Positions 55,664 through 64,000 of a stretch of DNA of 64,000 nt are shown here, in pieces (position 1 is the stretch's first letter; the number at the start of each line of letters is the position of its first letter). The translations under genes and the position numbers were made by a program. The notes under the pieces are model-generated. The model worked only from the letters and a program-made list of their open reading frames with translations, was not told where the DNA came from and made no database searches. Source of the DNA: Massilia norwichensis (GTDB taxonomy: Bacteria > Pseudomonadota > Gammaproteobacteria > Burkholderiales > Burkholderiaceae_D); assembly GCF_024753245.1 (NCBI RefSeq), contig NZ_JANUGX010000017.1:56612-120611 (forward strand), given 5' to 3'.

Positions 55664-56883
55664 GCGCGCGCACCGCGCCGGCGGCGCCCTGCCAGCGACG
55701 CCAGCGCACCGGCGGCCAGCAGCATCATCGAGGTCGGCTCCGGCACCGTGCCGCCGGTGTCGGTCACGATCGGATCCTGGGTCATCGAGACCCTGCCGGC
55801 GCCGGTGAACTCCAGACCGGTGACAAAGGCCTGCGTGTTCGCAGGGTCGAGGCCGGCGCCGGCGTCGATGCCGAGCAGCTTGAAGCCGTTGACGCCGTTG
55901 GCGCCGAACTCGAACCACTGGCCCGGCATCGCGGTCCCCAGCAGGATGTCGTCGAGGCCGTAGATCTGGTAGCCGTCGGTGTCGCCGGCAATCACGGGGA
56001 ACAGCGCGCGCAGGATGTTCGGACCCGAATTGACACGGTACTCATAGCCGACCGCGACTTCCGGATCGATGAACACCGGCGTTCCCAGCTGCACGTCGAA
56101 GTTGAACTGGAAGCCATCGTCGTTGACGATATCGGGCAGCAGCGGCGCGTCGGGGCTCGAACCGTCGGAGGTGGTGCCGTTGCGGATCGCCATCGTCCAC
56201 AGGCCGGGCGCTTCCTGGCTGACGTTCGAGGTATTCGCCAGGTTCAGGATGTCGTTGCTGAAGGAGCCCGGCAAGACGAAGAAGTTGGTCTGGTTGCCCG
56301 CATCGTAGCCGGCCTGCGCCGGGGTGCCGCCGATACCGCCGGAGCCGCCGCTGGCGTCGCCGGTGGTCCACTCCAGGCGGTTATAACGGAATTCGATATC
56401 GAAATTGCCCGCGCCCGTGTCCGCCCGGTTAACCAGCGTCATCTGGAAGTCGTTCAGCTTGTCGTTGTGCCCGCTGTAGTAGCCGACATTATTCCAGGTG
56501 ACGACCACGGTATCCTGGTTCGGCGCGGCCACGTAGACCGCGCCACCGCCCGGCTGGTTGCGGGTATCGACGTCGGCCCAGAACGGCGCGATGACGGGCA
56601 GGCTGGAATTCGGGAAAGGCTGGGGCGTAAAGGTGCCGAGCGCGTTGCCGAACGAGATATTGCCGTTGTTGTTGACGAAGAAGTGGCTGTAGCTGCCACC
56701 GAAGAAATTCACGCTGAATGGCAGGTTCAGCTGGTTGGAGGACTGATCGTCATTCGGAATCTGGCTCAGCTCGCCGTAGCCGGCGGGTCCGCCCAGGCCA
56801 TTTCGCAATGGCACCGCATACGCGGACTGGAACACGACTAACCCGAGAACCATTGAAAATACGGCTTTTTTTGTCAGAGACAT
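55660..56883 (-). CDS. PEP-CTERM protein with nidogen-like (NIDO) domain
   Basis: A 407-residue secreted protein. A signal peptide (1-23, FQSAYAVPL) is followed by a nidogen-type segment (SVNFFGGSYSHFFVNNNGNI, FWADVDTRNQPGGGAVYVA, DTVVVTWNNVGYY) and a beta-rich region. The C-terminus VPEPTSMMLLAAGALASLAG followed by RRRRGARA is a textbook PEP-CTERM tag, cut by exosortase for surface export in polysaccharide-making bacteria. AAAGGGC precedes ATG 56883. A candidate promoter is at 56972-57001. The next gene, IalB-like, overlaps its stop codon. Confidence 0.9.
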   Translation of the reverse strand: MSLTKKAVFSMVLGLVVFQSAYAVPLRNGLGGPAGYGELSQIPNDDQSSNQLNLPFSVNFFGGSYSHFFVNNNGNISFGNALGTFTPQPFPNSSLPVIAPFWADVDTRNQPGGGAVYVAAPNQDTVVVTWNNVGYYSGHNDKLNDFQMTLVNRADTGAGNFDIEFRYNRLEWTTGDASGGSGGIGGTPAQAGYDAGNQTNFFVLPGSFSNDILNLANTSNVSQEAPGLWTMAIRNGTTSDGSSPDAPLLPDIVNDDGFQFNFDVQLGTPVFIDPEVAVGYEYRVNSGPNILRALFPVIAGDTDGYQIYGLDDILLGTAMPGQWFEFGANGVNGFKLLGIDAGAGLDPANTQAFVTGLEFTGAGRVSMTQDPIVTDTGGTVPEPTSMMLLAAGALASLAGRRRRGARA

Positions 56884-56971
56884 GTATTGCCCTTTCTGGT
56901 TGAGGTGGAAAAGCACCGTAACCGGAAGAGCAAAAGCTATGCCAACAAAAAGTCATTAGCAATATCAACGA

Positions 56972-57001
56972 GTTATAATTTACCCAACATCGAGCTGTAA
57001 A
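56972..57001 (-). promoter_or_regulatory. Candidate promoter of the PEP-CTERM/IalB operon
   Basis: On the minus strand TTTACA (57001-56996) and TATAAC (56977-56972) are 18 bases apart, about 90 bases before the PEP-CTERM start. The 165-base gap is clearly more AT-rich than its surroundings. Confidence 0.42.
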
Positions 57002-57048
57002 TATATCTGACAAAAATCAATGCCAAGCTGATGCGCAGCGGGTAGTTA

Positions 57049-57960
57049 TCAGCCGCTGACCGAGCCCGGCGCAACCGATTCCGGCAGCCTGCCTGCATAA
57101 TCCTTGGCGAACTGCCAGGCCACCCGACCCGAACGCGAGCCGCGCTGCAAGGCCCAGCGCAGCGCGTCCGCGCGCGCTTCCTCGATCTGCTGCGGCGTGC
57201 AGCCGAAGCTGCGCAGCCAGTGCGCGACGATGTCGAGGTAATCGTCCTGCTTGAACGGATAGAAGGACAGCCACAGGCCGAAACGCTCGGACAGCGAGAT
57301 CTTTTCCTCGACGGTTTCGCCGGGATGCAGATCGCCGTCGTCGCCGTGGCTGTAGCCGGCGTTATCCGACATCTTTTCCGGCATCAGGTGGCGCCGGTTC
57401 GAGGTCGCGTAGATCAGCACGTTGTCCGACTGCGCGGCCACGCTGCCGTCCAGCGCCACCTTCAGCGCCTTGTAACCGGCCTCGCCCTCTTCGAAACTGA
57501 GGTCGTCGCAAAAGATCACGAAACGCTCGGGGCGGCCGGCCACCAGGTCGACGATGTCCGGCAGGTCGGCCAGGTCGGCTTTATCGACTTCGATCAGGCG
57601 CAGGCCCTGGCTGGCGAAGCCGTTCAGGCAAGCCTTGATCAGCGAAGATTTGCCGGTGCCGCGCGCGCCGGTCAGCAGCACGTTGTTGGCCGGGCGGCGC
57701 TGCACGAACTGGCGCGTGTTCTGCTCGATCTGCTCCTTCTGGCGGCCAACGTGCTGCAGATCGTCCAGCGCGATGTTCGAGGCGTGCAGCACCGGCTGCA
57801 GGTACTTGCCCGCGTTGGCGCCGGCGCCCGGCCTGCGGCGCCAGCGGAAGGCGAAACTGCGCCCCCACTCGGGCTCGCGCGGCACGGCTGGGGGCAGCAT
57901 CGCCTCCAGCCTGGCCAGCAGGTTCTCGGCGCGGTGCAGGAACTGGTCGAGCTGGTTCAT
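57049..57960 (-). CDS. DUF815 family AAA-type ATPase
   Basis: A 303-residue cytoplasmic P-loop protein of the DUF815 family. Walker A is LLTGARGTGKSSLIKACLN (about 94-112), Walker B is RFVIFCDDLSFEEGE, followed by sensor-1 LIYATSNRRHLMPE and an arginine-rich C-terminus. The family is widespread in proteobacteria and has no firm role. It sits 12 bases after argJ on the same strand, the neighbour arrangement seen in many beta-proteobacteria (secA-argJ-DUF815-mutT). Confidence 0.9.
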   Translation of the reverse strand: MNQLDQFLHRAENLLARLEAMLPPAVPREPEWGRSFAFRWRRRPGAGANAGKYLQPVLHASNIALDDLQHVGRQKEQIEQNTRQFVQRRPANNVLLTGARGTGKSSLIKACLNGFASQGLRLIEVDKADLADLPDIVDLVAGRPERFVIFCDDLSFEEGEAGYKALKVALDGSVAAQSDNVLIYATSNRRHLMPEKMSDNAGYSHGDDGDLHPGETVEEKISLSERFGLWLSFYPFKQDDYLDIVAHWLRSFGCTPQQIEEARADALRWALQRGSRSGRVAWQFAKDYAGRLPESVAPGSVSG

Positions 57961-57972
57961 GCCTGGATCCGC

Positions 57973-59211
57973 TTACGAGCGATAGTCGGCGTTGATCGAC
58001 ACGTAGTCGTGCGACAGGTCGCAGGTCCAGACGGTGCTGTTCGCATCGCCGCGGCCCAGTTCCACGCGCACCAGGATCTCCGCCTTCTTCATCACGCGCT
58101 GGCCGTCTTCTTCCTTGTAGTCCGGATTGCGGCCGCCGGCCTTGGCCACCAGCACGTCGTCCAGGTAGAGGTCCAGCTTCGTGGTATCGAGGTCGTCGAT
58201 GCCGGCATAGCCGATCGCGGCCAGGATGCGGCCCAGGTTCGGGTCGGAGGCGAAGAAGGCGGTCTTCACCAGCGGCGAGTGGGCGATCGCGTAGCCGATC
58301 TTGCGGCACTCTTCCATGTCGCGGCCCTGCTCCACCGAGATGGTGATGAACTTGGTCGCGCCTTCGCCGTCGCGGATGATCTGCTGGGCCAGGTGGGTCG
58401 AGATGCCGGTGACGGCGTCGCGCAGGGCGATGTAGTCCGGGCTGTCGGTGCTGTCGATGCTCAGCGTGCCGGCGCCCGTCGCCACCAGGATGAAGGAGTC
58501 GTTGGTCGAGGTGTCGCCGTCGATGGTGATGCAGTTGAACGAACGGTCGGCGGCGTAGCGCACCAGTTCGTTCATCACCGGCTGCGCGACTTTCGCATCG
58601 AAGGCCAGGTAACCCAGCATGGTCGCCATGTTCGGCTTGATCATGCCGGCACCCTTGCTGATGCCGGTCATGGTGACGGTGTGGCCGCCGATGGTGGTGG
58701 TCAGCGAGGCCGCTTTCGGCTGGGTGTCGGTGGTCATGATGGCTTCCGCCGCATTGAACCAGTTGTCCTGCTTCAGGTTCGACACGGCCGCCGGCAGCGC
58801 GGCGACGATCTTCTGCACCGGCAGCTGTTCCAGGATCACGCCGGTCGAGAACGGCAGCACCTGCTGGGCGTCGATGCCGAGCAGGCGCGCGACTTCCTCG
58901 CAGGTGGTGCGGGCGCTTTGCAGGCCCTGCTCGCCGGTGGCGGCGTTGGCGTTGCCGGTGTTGACCACCAGCGCGCGGATCGGCTTGCCGCCGTTCGACA
59001 CGGCTTCCAGGTTGGCCTTGCTCACCTGGACCGGCGCGGCGCAGAAGCGGTTCTTGGTGAACACGCCGGCGACGGTGGCGCCCTCGGCAAGTTTCATCAA
59101 GAGCACGTCCTTGCGGTTCGGCTTCTTGATGCCGGCTTCGGCAAAGCCGATGTCGATGCCGTTCACGGGTTTCAGTTCGCTGGCGACGGGCAGGGGAGAA
59201 TTGACGGCCAT
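57973..59211 (-). CDS. argJ: Bifunctional ornithine acetyltransferase / N-acetylglutamate synthase
   Basis: ArgJ transfers acetyl from N-acetylornithine to glutamate, recycling the acetyl group in arginine synthesis, and in the bifunctional form also uses acetyl-CoA. The 412-residue precursor self-cleaves before the Thr of [15 protein letters not shown] into two chains. Other marks are [29 protein letters not shown], and [18 protein letters not shown] 59211 is chosen over TTG 59229. secA, which commonly precedes argJ in beta-proteobacteria, is not here: a divergent unrelated gene lies upstream. Confidence 0.95.
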   Translation of the reverse strand: MAVNSPLPVASELKPVNGIDIGFAEAGIKKPNRKDVLLMKLAEGATVAGVFTKNRFCAAPVQVSKANLEAVSNGGKPIRALVVNTGNANAATGEQGLQSARTTCEEVARLLGIDAQQVLPFSTGVILEQLPVQKIVAALPAAVSNLKQDNWFNAAEAIMTTDTQPKAASLTTTIGGHTVTMTGISKGAGMIKPNMATMLGYLAFDAKVAQPVMNELVRYAADRSFNCITIDGDTSTNDSFILVATGAGTLSIDSTDSPDYIALRDAVTGISTHLAQQIIRDGEGATKFITISVEQGRDMEECRKIGYAIAHSPLVKTAFFASDPNLGRILAAIGYAGIDDLDTTKLDLYLDDVLVAKAGGRNPDYKEEDGQRVMKKAEILVRVELGRGDANSTVWTCDLSHDYVSINADYRS

Positions 59212-59356
59212 GGTGTTCTCGACTCTCAAAGAAGGAAAGATTGACTAATCCATTATTGTACCGCCAGCCGGCCCCTGGCAGCGCCGCAGCATCGTTAATG
59301 ACTTTTTAAGAGGAGTCGTTAATAATTGGAAACATAATAACGATATCCCCCGTCCC

Positions 59357-61003
59357 GTGAAAACTGTCCTGTCCTCTTCCCTGCTGGCCGCTACGCTGCT
59401 GACCACTACGCTGCTGGCCACCTCCGCATCCGCCGCCGAAGCCACGCCGCCGGCCCGCCCCGCACCCGGTCCGGTGGCGGACGCCATGCAATCCGCCATG
59501 CGCGAAATCCAGGCGGCGCAGAGCCCTGCCCTGCCCGTCCACGTCCAGCTGGAGCGCCTCGGGGCCATGCGCTATAGCCCGGAGACCGCCGCCAAGCTGC
59601 GCGCCGTGTTCGGCAACGAGCAGCCCTTCACCGTCGAAAAGCGCCCGGCCAAACCCGGACGCCAGCTGTACCGCATGCGCCTGCAGCCGCTGCACTATGC
59701 GGACAAGGACGATTCGCGCGTGGACTGGGACGAGGCCCTGCTCGACTTCGACACCGACAAGAGCGGCACCACGGTCGACTTCAGCGGACGCTGGAACATG
59801 CTGGCTGCCAGCGACCCGGCCATGCGCCTGAGCGCGGAGGGCATCAGCCTGACCGGTCGCCAGCGCCGCAGCCCCGACAAGCTCTGGTTCGGCAACGGCC
59901 AGCTGCGCATTGCCCGCGTGCGCGGCGAATCGCCGCCAACGCCGCAGACGCCGAATGGCGGCATGGACTTCAGCGTGAACGATCTGCGCACGTCCTGGCG
60001 CACCATCGAACGGCCGAAGACCGTCGACATGCAGCTCCAGCAGCGCATCGCCAGCATCGACGCCGCCGGCGAAAAGGTCGAGGACGTACGCTTCGACATG
60101 CGCTTCGTGAACCTCGACCGCGCCGCGATGGTGGAACTGCAGGCCGCCGGCGAGCGCCAGCGCGAACAGTTGAAGGCGATGACGCCTGAGCAGCAGCTGG
60201 CGGCCGTGATGCCGATGCTGCAGACCTTCGGCAAGAGCGCCCTGGTGCGCGGCTCGGCCATCGAGATCGACGAGATCAGCGCGCGCTTCCACGGCAACAA
60301 GGCCAGCATCCGCGGCCGTGTCGGCCTGCAGGGCGCGGTCGAGGCCGACCTGAAGAACGTGGCGGCGCTGGTGAAAAAGATCGCCGCCCGTTTCGAGATC
60401 CGCGTGCCGGTCGCGATGGTGCGCGATATCAGCGGCATCGTTGCCGCGCGCCAGTCGGCGCAACAGGGGGCGGCGCCGAACGGCATGAGCGTGGCCCAGC
60501 TGGGCCAGACCATGACCGACGTCGTGGTCGGCAAGCTGGTCGGCGCCGGCTACGCACGTATCGAGAACGACGTATTGGTCTCGACCGTCGAATTCCGCAA
60601 CGGGAAGCTGAGCGCCAACGGCAAGGAAGTCGCGCTGCCCCAGGCGCCGGCGGGCGGCCAGGCACCGGTGTCGAACCAGCGCTCGGACCTGCCGCCGGGC
60701 GCCCTGCAGGCACGCCGCATCGAGGACAGCTGCCGCCTGCCGGACTTCCCGGACGAAGTGCTGGCCCAGGACAAGGCCTTGAGCGCGGGCTTCGCTTACC
60801 GCGTGAATGAGAGCGGCACGGTGGAAAACGCGCGCGTCACCGCCCCCAGCGGCTACCCGGCCTGGGACCGGGCAATGGCCGAGGTGCTGGGCCAGTGCCG
60901 CTACATCCCGGCCCTGCAGGACGGCAAGCCGATCGGGCTGCAGGTAGACTGGAGCGTGTCGCGCACCCGCGGCGGGCCGCGCTCGCCGGTGCCGACGCCT
61001 TGA
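59357..61003 (+). CDS. DUF945 (YdgA-like) protein fused to a TonB C-terminal-like domain
   Basis: A 548-residue exported protein with a signal peptide (1-26, LLATSASAAE). Residues about 40-440 resemble the DUF945/YdgA family, with the repeated strand-rich pattern and the closing VSTVEFRNGKLSANGKEV. Residues about 460-540 look like a TonB/TolA C-terminal domain: CRLPDFPDEVLAQDKALSAG, VNESGTVENARVTAPSGYPA, then CRYIPALQDGKPIGLQVDW. There is no N-terminal TonB anchor or proline-rich linker, so it is not a classical TonB. The start is GTG 59357. An AI-2E family gene follows after 10 bases. Function unknown. Confidence 0.75.
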   Translation: MKTVLSSSLLAATLLTTTLLATSASAAEATPPARPAPGPVADAMQSAMREIQAAQSPALPVHVQLERLGAMRYSPETAAKLRAVFGNEQPFTVEKRPAKPGRQLYRMRLQPLHYADKDDSRVDWDEALLDFDTDKSGTTVDFSGRWNMLAASDPAMRLSAEGISLTGRQRRSPDKLWFGNGQLRIARVRGESPPTPQTPNGGMDFSVNDLRTSWRTIERPKTVDMQLQQRIASIDAAGEKVEDVRFDMRFVNLDRAAMVELQAAGERQREQLKAMTPEQQLAAVMPMLQTFGKSALVRGSAIEIDEISARFHGNKASIRGRVGLQGAVEADLKNVAALVKKIAARFEIRVPVAMVRDISGIVAARQSAQQGAAPNGMSVAQLGQTMTDVVVGKLVGAGYARIENDVLVSTVEFRNGKLSANGKEVALPQAPAGGQAPVSNQRSDLPPGALQARRIEDSCRLPDFPDEVLAQDKALSAGFAYRVNESGTVENARVTAPSGYPAWDRAMAEVLGQCRYIPALQDGKPIGLQVDWSVSRTRGGPRSPVPTP

Positions 61004-61013
61004 GAAAGCATCC

Positions 61014-62081
61014 ATGACCGAGACCCAACGCAGCGTGCTGAGCGCCGGCTTTTCGCTGGCGATCATCCTGGCCGCCCTGTTCGTGACCCAGCGCTTCGTG
61101 CTGCCGCTGCTGTGGGCCGCGATCCTGTGCATCGCCACCTGGCCGCTCTACCGGCGCGCGCTGCGCATGCTCGGCAACCGCGAGATCCTGGCCGCGGCCC
61201 TGACCACGGTGGTGGCGGCGCTGGTCTTCGTCACGCCGCTGGTCCTGGGCCTGACCCAGGCGGCGCGCCAGGCGCCGGCACTGGCCCAGCTGGTCGCCAG
61301 CGCCAACACCGAGGGCCTGGCGGCTCCTGCATGGCTGCACCGGATCCCGATGGCCGGCGAAGCCGTCTACAACTGGTGGCAGGCCACGCTGGGCCAGCCG
61401 CACGGCCTGGCGCACCTGCTGCAGGACAGCTCAGTGGGCCACATGCAATCGGCCAGCGAAGTGCTCAAACGGGTCGGCACCGGCACCCTGCACCGCCTGA
61501 TCGACATCGGCTTCGCCTTCCTCTGCCTGTTCTTCTTCTACAAGGACGGCAAGGCGCTGCAGGGCCAGCTCGAGGCCATCGGTTCGCACCTGATCGGCGC
61601 CCAGCGCTGGACCCTGTATTCGCTGAAGGTGCCGACCGCGGTGCGCGCCACCGTCAACGGCCTGGTGCTGGTCGGCCTGGCCGAGGGCGTCCTGCTGGGC
61701 ATCGGCTACCAGTTCGCCGGCGTGCCATCGAGCATGCTGTGGGCAGCCGCCACCGGCGTGCTGGCCATCATCCCCTTCGGCGCGCCGCTGGCCTTCGGCG
61801 CCGTCGCCGCCCTGCTGGTCTACCAGGGCAACGTGGCGGCTGCCGCCGCCATCGCCGCCTGGGGCTTCATCGTGCTGTTCGTGGCCGACCACTTCGTCCG
61901 CCCGACCATCATCGGCAACGCCACCAAGCTGCCCTTCCTGGCGGTGTTACTCGGCATCCTGGGCGGGGTCGAAACGCTCGGCCTGATCGGGCTGTTCGTC
62001 GGGCCGGTGGTGATGACCTTGTTCGTCACCTTGTGGCATGAGGAAAAGCGGTTCCGGCATGCCCCGCCGCGGGGCGCATGA
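61014..62081 (+). CDS. AI-2E family transporter (TqsA/PerM-like)
   Basis: A 355-residue inner-membrane protein with about eight helices, of the AI-2E exporter superfamily. Marks are FVLPLLWAAILCIATWPLYR near 30-49, the cytoplasmic region around 120-160, LCLFFFYKDGKALQGQLEAI, and GVLAIIPFGAPLAFGAVAAL. The superfamily includes the autoinducer-2 exporter TqsA and Na+/H+ antiporters, so the substrate cannot be assigned. It starts 10 bases after the DUF945 gene. Its last 56 bases overlap the convergent CPBP gene. Confidence 0.87.
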   Translation: MTETQRSVLSAGFSLAIILAALFVTQRFVLPLLWAAILCIATWPLYRRALRMLGNREILAAALTTVVAALVFVTPLVLGLTQAARQAPALAQLVASANTEGLAAPAWLHRIPMAGEAVYNWWQATLGQPHGLAHLLQDSSVGHMQSASEVLKRVGTGTLHRLIDIGFAFLCLFFFYKDGKALQGQLEAIGSHLIGAQRWTLYSLKVPTAVRATVNGLVLVGLAEGVLLGIGYQFAGVPSSMLWAAATGVLAIIPFGAPLAFGAVAALLVYQGNVAAAAAIAAWGFIVLFVADHFVRPTIIGNATKLPFLAVLLGILGGVETLGLIGLFVGPVVMTLFVTLWHEEKRFRHAPPRGA

Positions 62082-62793
62082 AGGTCAGGGCGCAGGCCAG
62101 CAATACCAGGTGGGCGACGCAGGAATAGAACGGCGCCACCGTGGGTTGCGCGAGGTCTGACTGGGCGAAGCTGTCGAGCAGGCCGTTGGCGAGGTTCCAG
62201 CCCCAGTGCAGGCCGACCGCTGCCCACAGCGTGCGCGTACGGTACAGCGCCGCCGCGTAGGCAAGGCCGAAGCAGAAGATCGTCAACCACTCGACCGGCC
62301 CCTTGTGCAAGCGGTAGATGTGGTTCAGCACGTACAGCGCGGCCGAGACCACGATGAAAACCCAGCGCCTGCCGAGCGTCGGGAAAGCGCGCAGCACGAG
62401 ACCGCGCGTGAGGATATCCTCGGCGCTGGACGCGATGAAGGTAGAGAAAACGAGCAAGGCCAGCGCGCTGGCGGGCGGCGTCTCCGCCCACGCGAAGGTG
62501 TACACGCCGGCGCGCGTACCGATGGCGACGGCGGCGAACTTGGCGACGACAGCCAGCCCGAGGCCCAGCGCCAGGAGCCGCAGCCAGCCTGGCCGCGCGT
62601 CCAGGTACCAGGCGCGCATGCCGCTGAAGCCGAGGACACGCGAGCCCCACCACGCCGCGAGCGGGAACAGCAGCAGCAGATAGGGATTTCCGACGCCTTC
62701 GGGCATCTGGTAGAAGAAGAACAGCACGGCGGCCACCAGCAACAGACGGGACGAAGCCGGCTGCGGGATGGCGCCAGCGGTCAGGGTCTGCAT
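62026..62793 (-). CDS. CPBP-family intramembrane glutamic endopeptidase
   Basis: A 255-residue membrane protein with about seven helices of the CAAX protease/bacteriocin-processing (Abi, CPBP) family. Motif 1 reads AEDILTRGLVLR, so the usual EExxxR has become EDxxxR; motif 2 is LNHIYRL with the conserved His; motif 3 is HWGWNLANG. The change of the second Glu to Asp may alter activity. ATG 62793 is supported by TGGAG 6 bases before it. Substrate is unknown; relatives process prenylated proteins or peptides. The 3' end overlaps the AI-2E gene on the other strand. Confidence 0.82.
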   Translation of the reverse strand: MQTLTAGAIPQPASSRLLLVAAVLFFFYQMPEGVGNPYLLLLFPLAAWWGSRVLGFSGMRAWYLDARPGWLRLLALGLGLAVVAKFAAVAIGTRAGVYTFAWAETPPASALALLVFSTFIASSAEDILTRGLVLRAFPTLGRRWVFIVVSAALYVLNHIYRLHKGPVEWLTIFCFGLAYAAALYRTRTLWAAVGLHWGWNLANGLLDSFAQSDLAQPTVAPFYSCVAHLVLLACALTFMRPAAGHAGTAFPHATR

Positions 62794-62852
62794 GCGCGCT
62801 CCAGGAATGTGCGAAGCTTGCCAGAATATCATGACAGTAAATCAAAACAAGC

Positions 62853-62883
62853 TTAACTCTCACGCCACGTGAGGCGCCAGACT
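62853..62883 (+). promoter_or_regulatory. MerR-type promoter with 19-base spacer and central palindrome
   Basis: TTAACT (62853-62858) and CAGACT (62878-62883) are separated by exactly 19 bases, the over-long spacer bound by MerR-family activators, and the spacer contains CTCACG-CCA-CGTGAG (62859-62873) near its centre. The adjacent MerR gene starts 32 bases downstream, so autoregulation is very likely. Confidence 0.68.
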
Positions 62884-62914
62884 GGGTTCACGTTGAAGAA
62901 AAGGAGACAGTTCG

Positions 62915-63916
62915 ATGCTGAAAGTGGGAGAACTCGCCGCGCTCGCCCGGCTCACCGTGCGCACGCTGCACCATTACGACAGCATCGGGCTGCTCCGGCC
63001 TTCGGCGCGTTCCGATGCCGGCTACCGGCTCTACGACCGCGACGACGTGGCGCGCCTGCACCAGATCCAGGCCCTGCGTTCGTTCGGCATGAGCCTGGCC
63101 GACATCGGCCTTTACCTGGACAGTCCGGAAGGCAGTCCGCTGGCGGTGGTCGAGCGCCAGCTAGCGGCCATCGACCGCCGGATCGCCGAGGCGGCGCGGG
63201 TGCGCGAGCAGTTACAGCGCCTGCACGCCGAACTCGCGACTGGCGGCCAGCCCGACCTGTCCACCTGGCTGGACTCACTGGAGCAGATGAGCATGTACGA
63301 AAAATACTTCACACAGGATGAACTGGCGCGCCTCCCGATGTACCACGACGAAGCCATCAAGGCGCAATTCAAGGGCATGGTCGAAGAAGCGCAGGCGCTG
63401 ATGCACAAGCAGACGCCGCCGGATGCGCAAGCCGCCCAGGACTTGGGACAGCGCTGGCTGGACACCTTCGGCCGCGGCACCAACGGCGACGCCGAACTCG
63501 CGGCGCGCGTCAACCTGATGATGACGCGCGAAAAAGGGTCGGCCGAGGTACCGGAAGACCTCATGCAGTACATGATGGCGGTGATCGGCGAGCTGAAATA
63601 CGCGATCTGGTCGCGCTACCTGGCGCCCGAGGTGATCGCCCGCATGCGCAAGCATTACGCCTCGCGCGGCCACGAGTGGGCGCCGCTGATCGGCCGGGTG
63701 CGCGAACAGATGCGCCTCGATCCGGATGCCACGCAGCCGGCTTCCCGGGAACTGGGGCGCCAGTGGATGGAGCTGTTCCACGACATGGTCGGCACCGATC
63801 CGCAGGCGGTCGCGGGCTTTCGCCGCGCGACCGAGGAACGGCCGATGCTGCGCAAGGGGTCGGGCGTCAGCGATGAGGCGCTTGCCTGGCTGCGCAAGAG
63901 CCTGAAACCGGTGTGA
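62915..63916 (+). CDS. MerR-family regulator with TipAS-type effector domain
   Basis: A 333-residue transcriptional activator. Residues 1-70 are the MerR winged HTH (LKVGELAALARLTVRTLHHY, DAGYRLYDRDDVARLHQI); 75-115 form the dimer coiled coil; from about 135 a TipAS-like domain begins (MYEKYFTQDELARLPMYHDE), apparently in two copies, which explains the length beyond TipAL (253). TipAS domains bind thiopeptide-type or other drug ligands. AAGGAGA precedes the ATG. The CPBP gene is divergent, sharing the 121-base control region, so it could be a target. A palindromic repeat starts 6 bases after the stop. Confidence 0.88.
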   Translation: MLKVGELAALARLTVRTLHHYDSIGLLRPSARSDAGYRLYDRDDVARLHQIQALRSFGMSLADIGLYLDSPEGSPLAVVERQLAAIDRRIAEAARVREQLQRLHAELATGGQPDLSTWLDSLEQMSMYEKYFTQDELARLPMYHDEAIKAQFKGMVEEAQALMHKQTPPDAQAAQDLGQRWLDTFGRGTNGDAELAARVNLMMTREKGSAEVPEDLMQYMMAVIGELKYAIWSRYLAPEVIARMRKHYASRGHEWAPLIGRVREQMRLDPDATQPASRELGRQWMELFHDMVGTDPQAVAGFRRATEERPMLRKGSGVSDEALAWLRKSLKPV

Positions 63917-63922
63917 CCTGCG

Positions 63923-63987
63923 CGTGGCACTGGGTGCCCACCCTACAGCGGCGCCATGATTCGTAGGGTGGGCTCCCCGAGCCCACG
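63923..63987. repeat. GCCCACCCTAC palindrome, copy 2
   Basis: Core arms GCCCACCCTAC and GTAGGGTGGGC flank an 18-base centre, with outer CGTGG...CCACG pairing. Same core as 18204-18259, with a different centre length. It starts 6 bases after the MerR stop, as copy 1 does after the permease stop. Confidence 0.7.
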
Positions 63988-64000
63988 CAGCATCGCCAAT

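Noticed and set aside
59357..61003. Calling the gene TonB
   Set aside because: No N-terminal anchor, proline-rich linker, exbB or exbD; only the C-terminal domain is TonB-like.
57220..61138. Long frames antisense to argJ/DUF815 and to the DUF945 gene
   Set aside because: No homology, and they oppose genes with clear motifs.

Overview
The window reads as one stretch of chromosome from a GC-rich member of the Burkholderiales, most like Massilia or a relative in the Oxalobacteraceae. The reasons are the strong GC bias at third codon positions, the run pilB-pilC-pilD-coaE-zapD-yacG-mutT-(DUF815 ATPase)-argJ typical of beta-proteobacteria, PEP-CTERM proteins, an Oar-like TonB receptor and REP-type palindromes. 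Genus is inference. I see no tRNA, rRNA, phage, insertion sequence or CRISPR array.

Bases 1-35,460 are dominated by the use of nucleic acids and nucleosides. Present are deoB (partial) with a purine-nucleoside phosphorylase; psuK-psuG plus a LysR regulator for pseudouridine; a BMP-type nucleoside ABC importer (binding protein, two-domain ATPase, two permeases); a secreted S1/P1 nuclease and a lipoprotein 5'-nucleotidase; a 1134-residue TonB receptor; a secreted adenosine deaminase; guaD-xdhCBA; puuE and uraH. Read together they can degrade RNA or DNA outside the cell, strip phosphate, deaminate adenosine, import nucleosides, split them, and oxidise the purine to urate and onward. Uricase and OHCU decarboxylase are not in the window. 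Interleaved are a PACE efflux protein with its LysR regulator (4.4-5.8 kb), a small PEP-CTERM-like protein, the pcp-DUF979-DUF969 5-oxoproline module (6.8-9.1 kb), an NHL-repeat lipoprotein, an orphan PAAR protein, a DUF2231 membrane protein, an alpha/beta hydrolase and a MipA/OmpV protein.

Bases 35.5-41.2 kb hold a ClpP-like protein, a porin / small periplasmic binding protein / methyl-accepting chemotaxis protein operon, and a CNNM/CorC-type transporter. Bases 41.4-59.2 kb carry the type IV pilus and housekeeping run, broken by three accessory inserts: acyltransferase plus GGDEF/EAL; tautomerase plus aldo/keto reductase plus S41 peptidase; IalB-like plus PEP-CTERM. The last part has a DUF945/TonB-C fusion, an AI-2E family transporter, a CPBP protease and a MerR/TipAS regulator with a recognisable MerR-type promoter.

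Two repeat families sit just behind stop codons: a CGTC-N-CCCGC REP family (five loci) and a GCCCACCCTAC family (two loci). The intergenic gaps before the phosphorylase, the nucleoside-binding protein and the TonB receptor share sequence motifs, including a promoter-like block with identical spacing, which suggests the scattered nucleoside genes are co-regulated.
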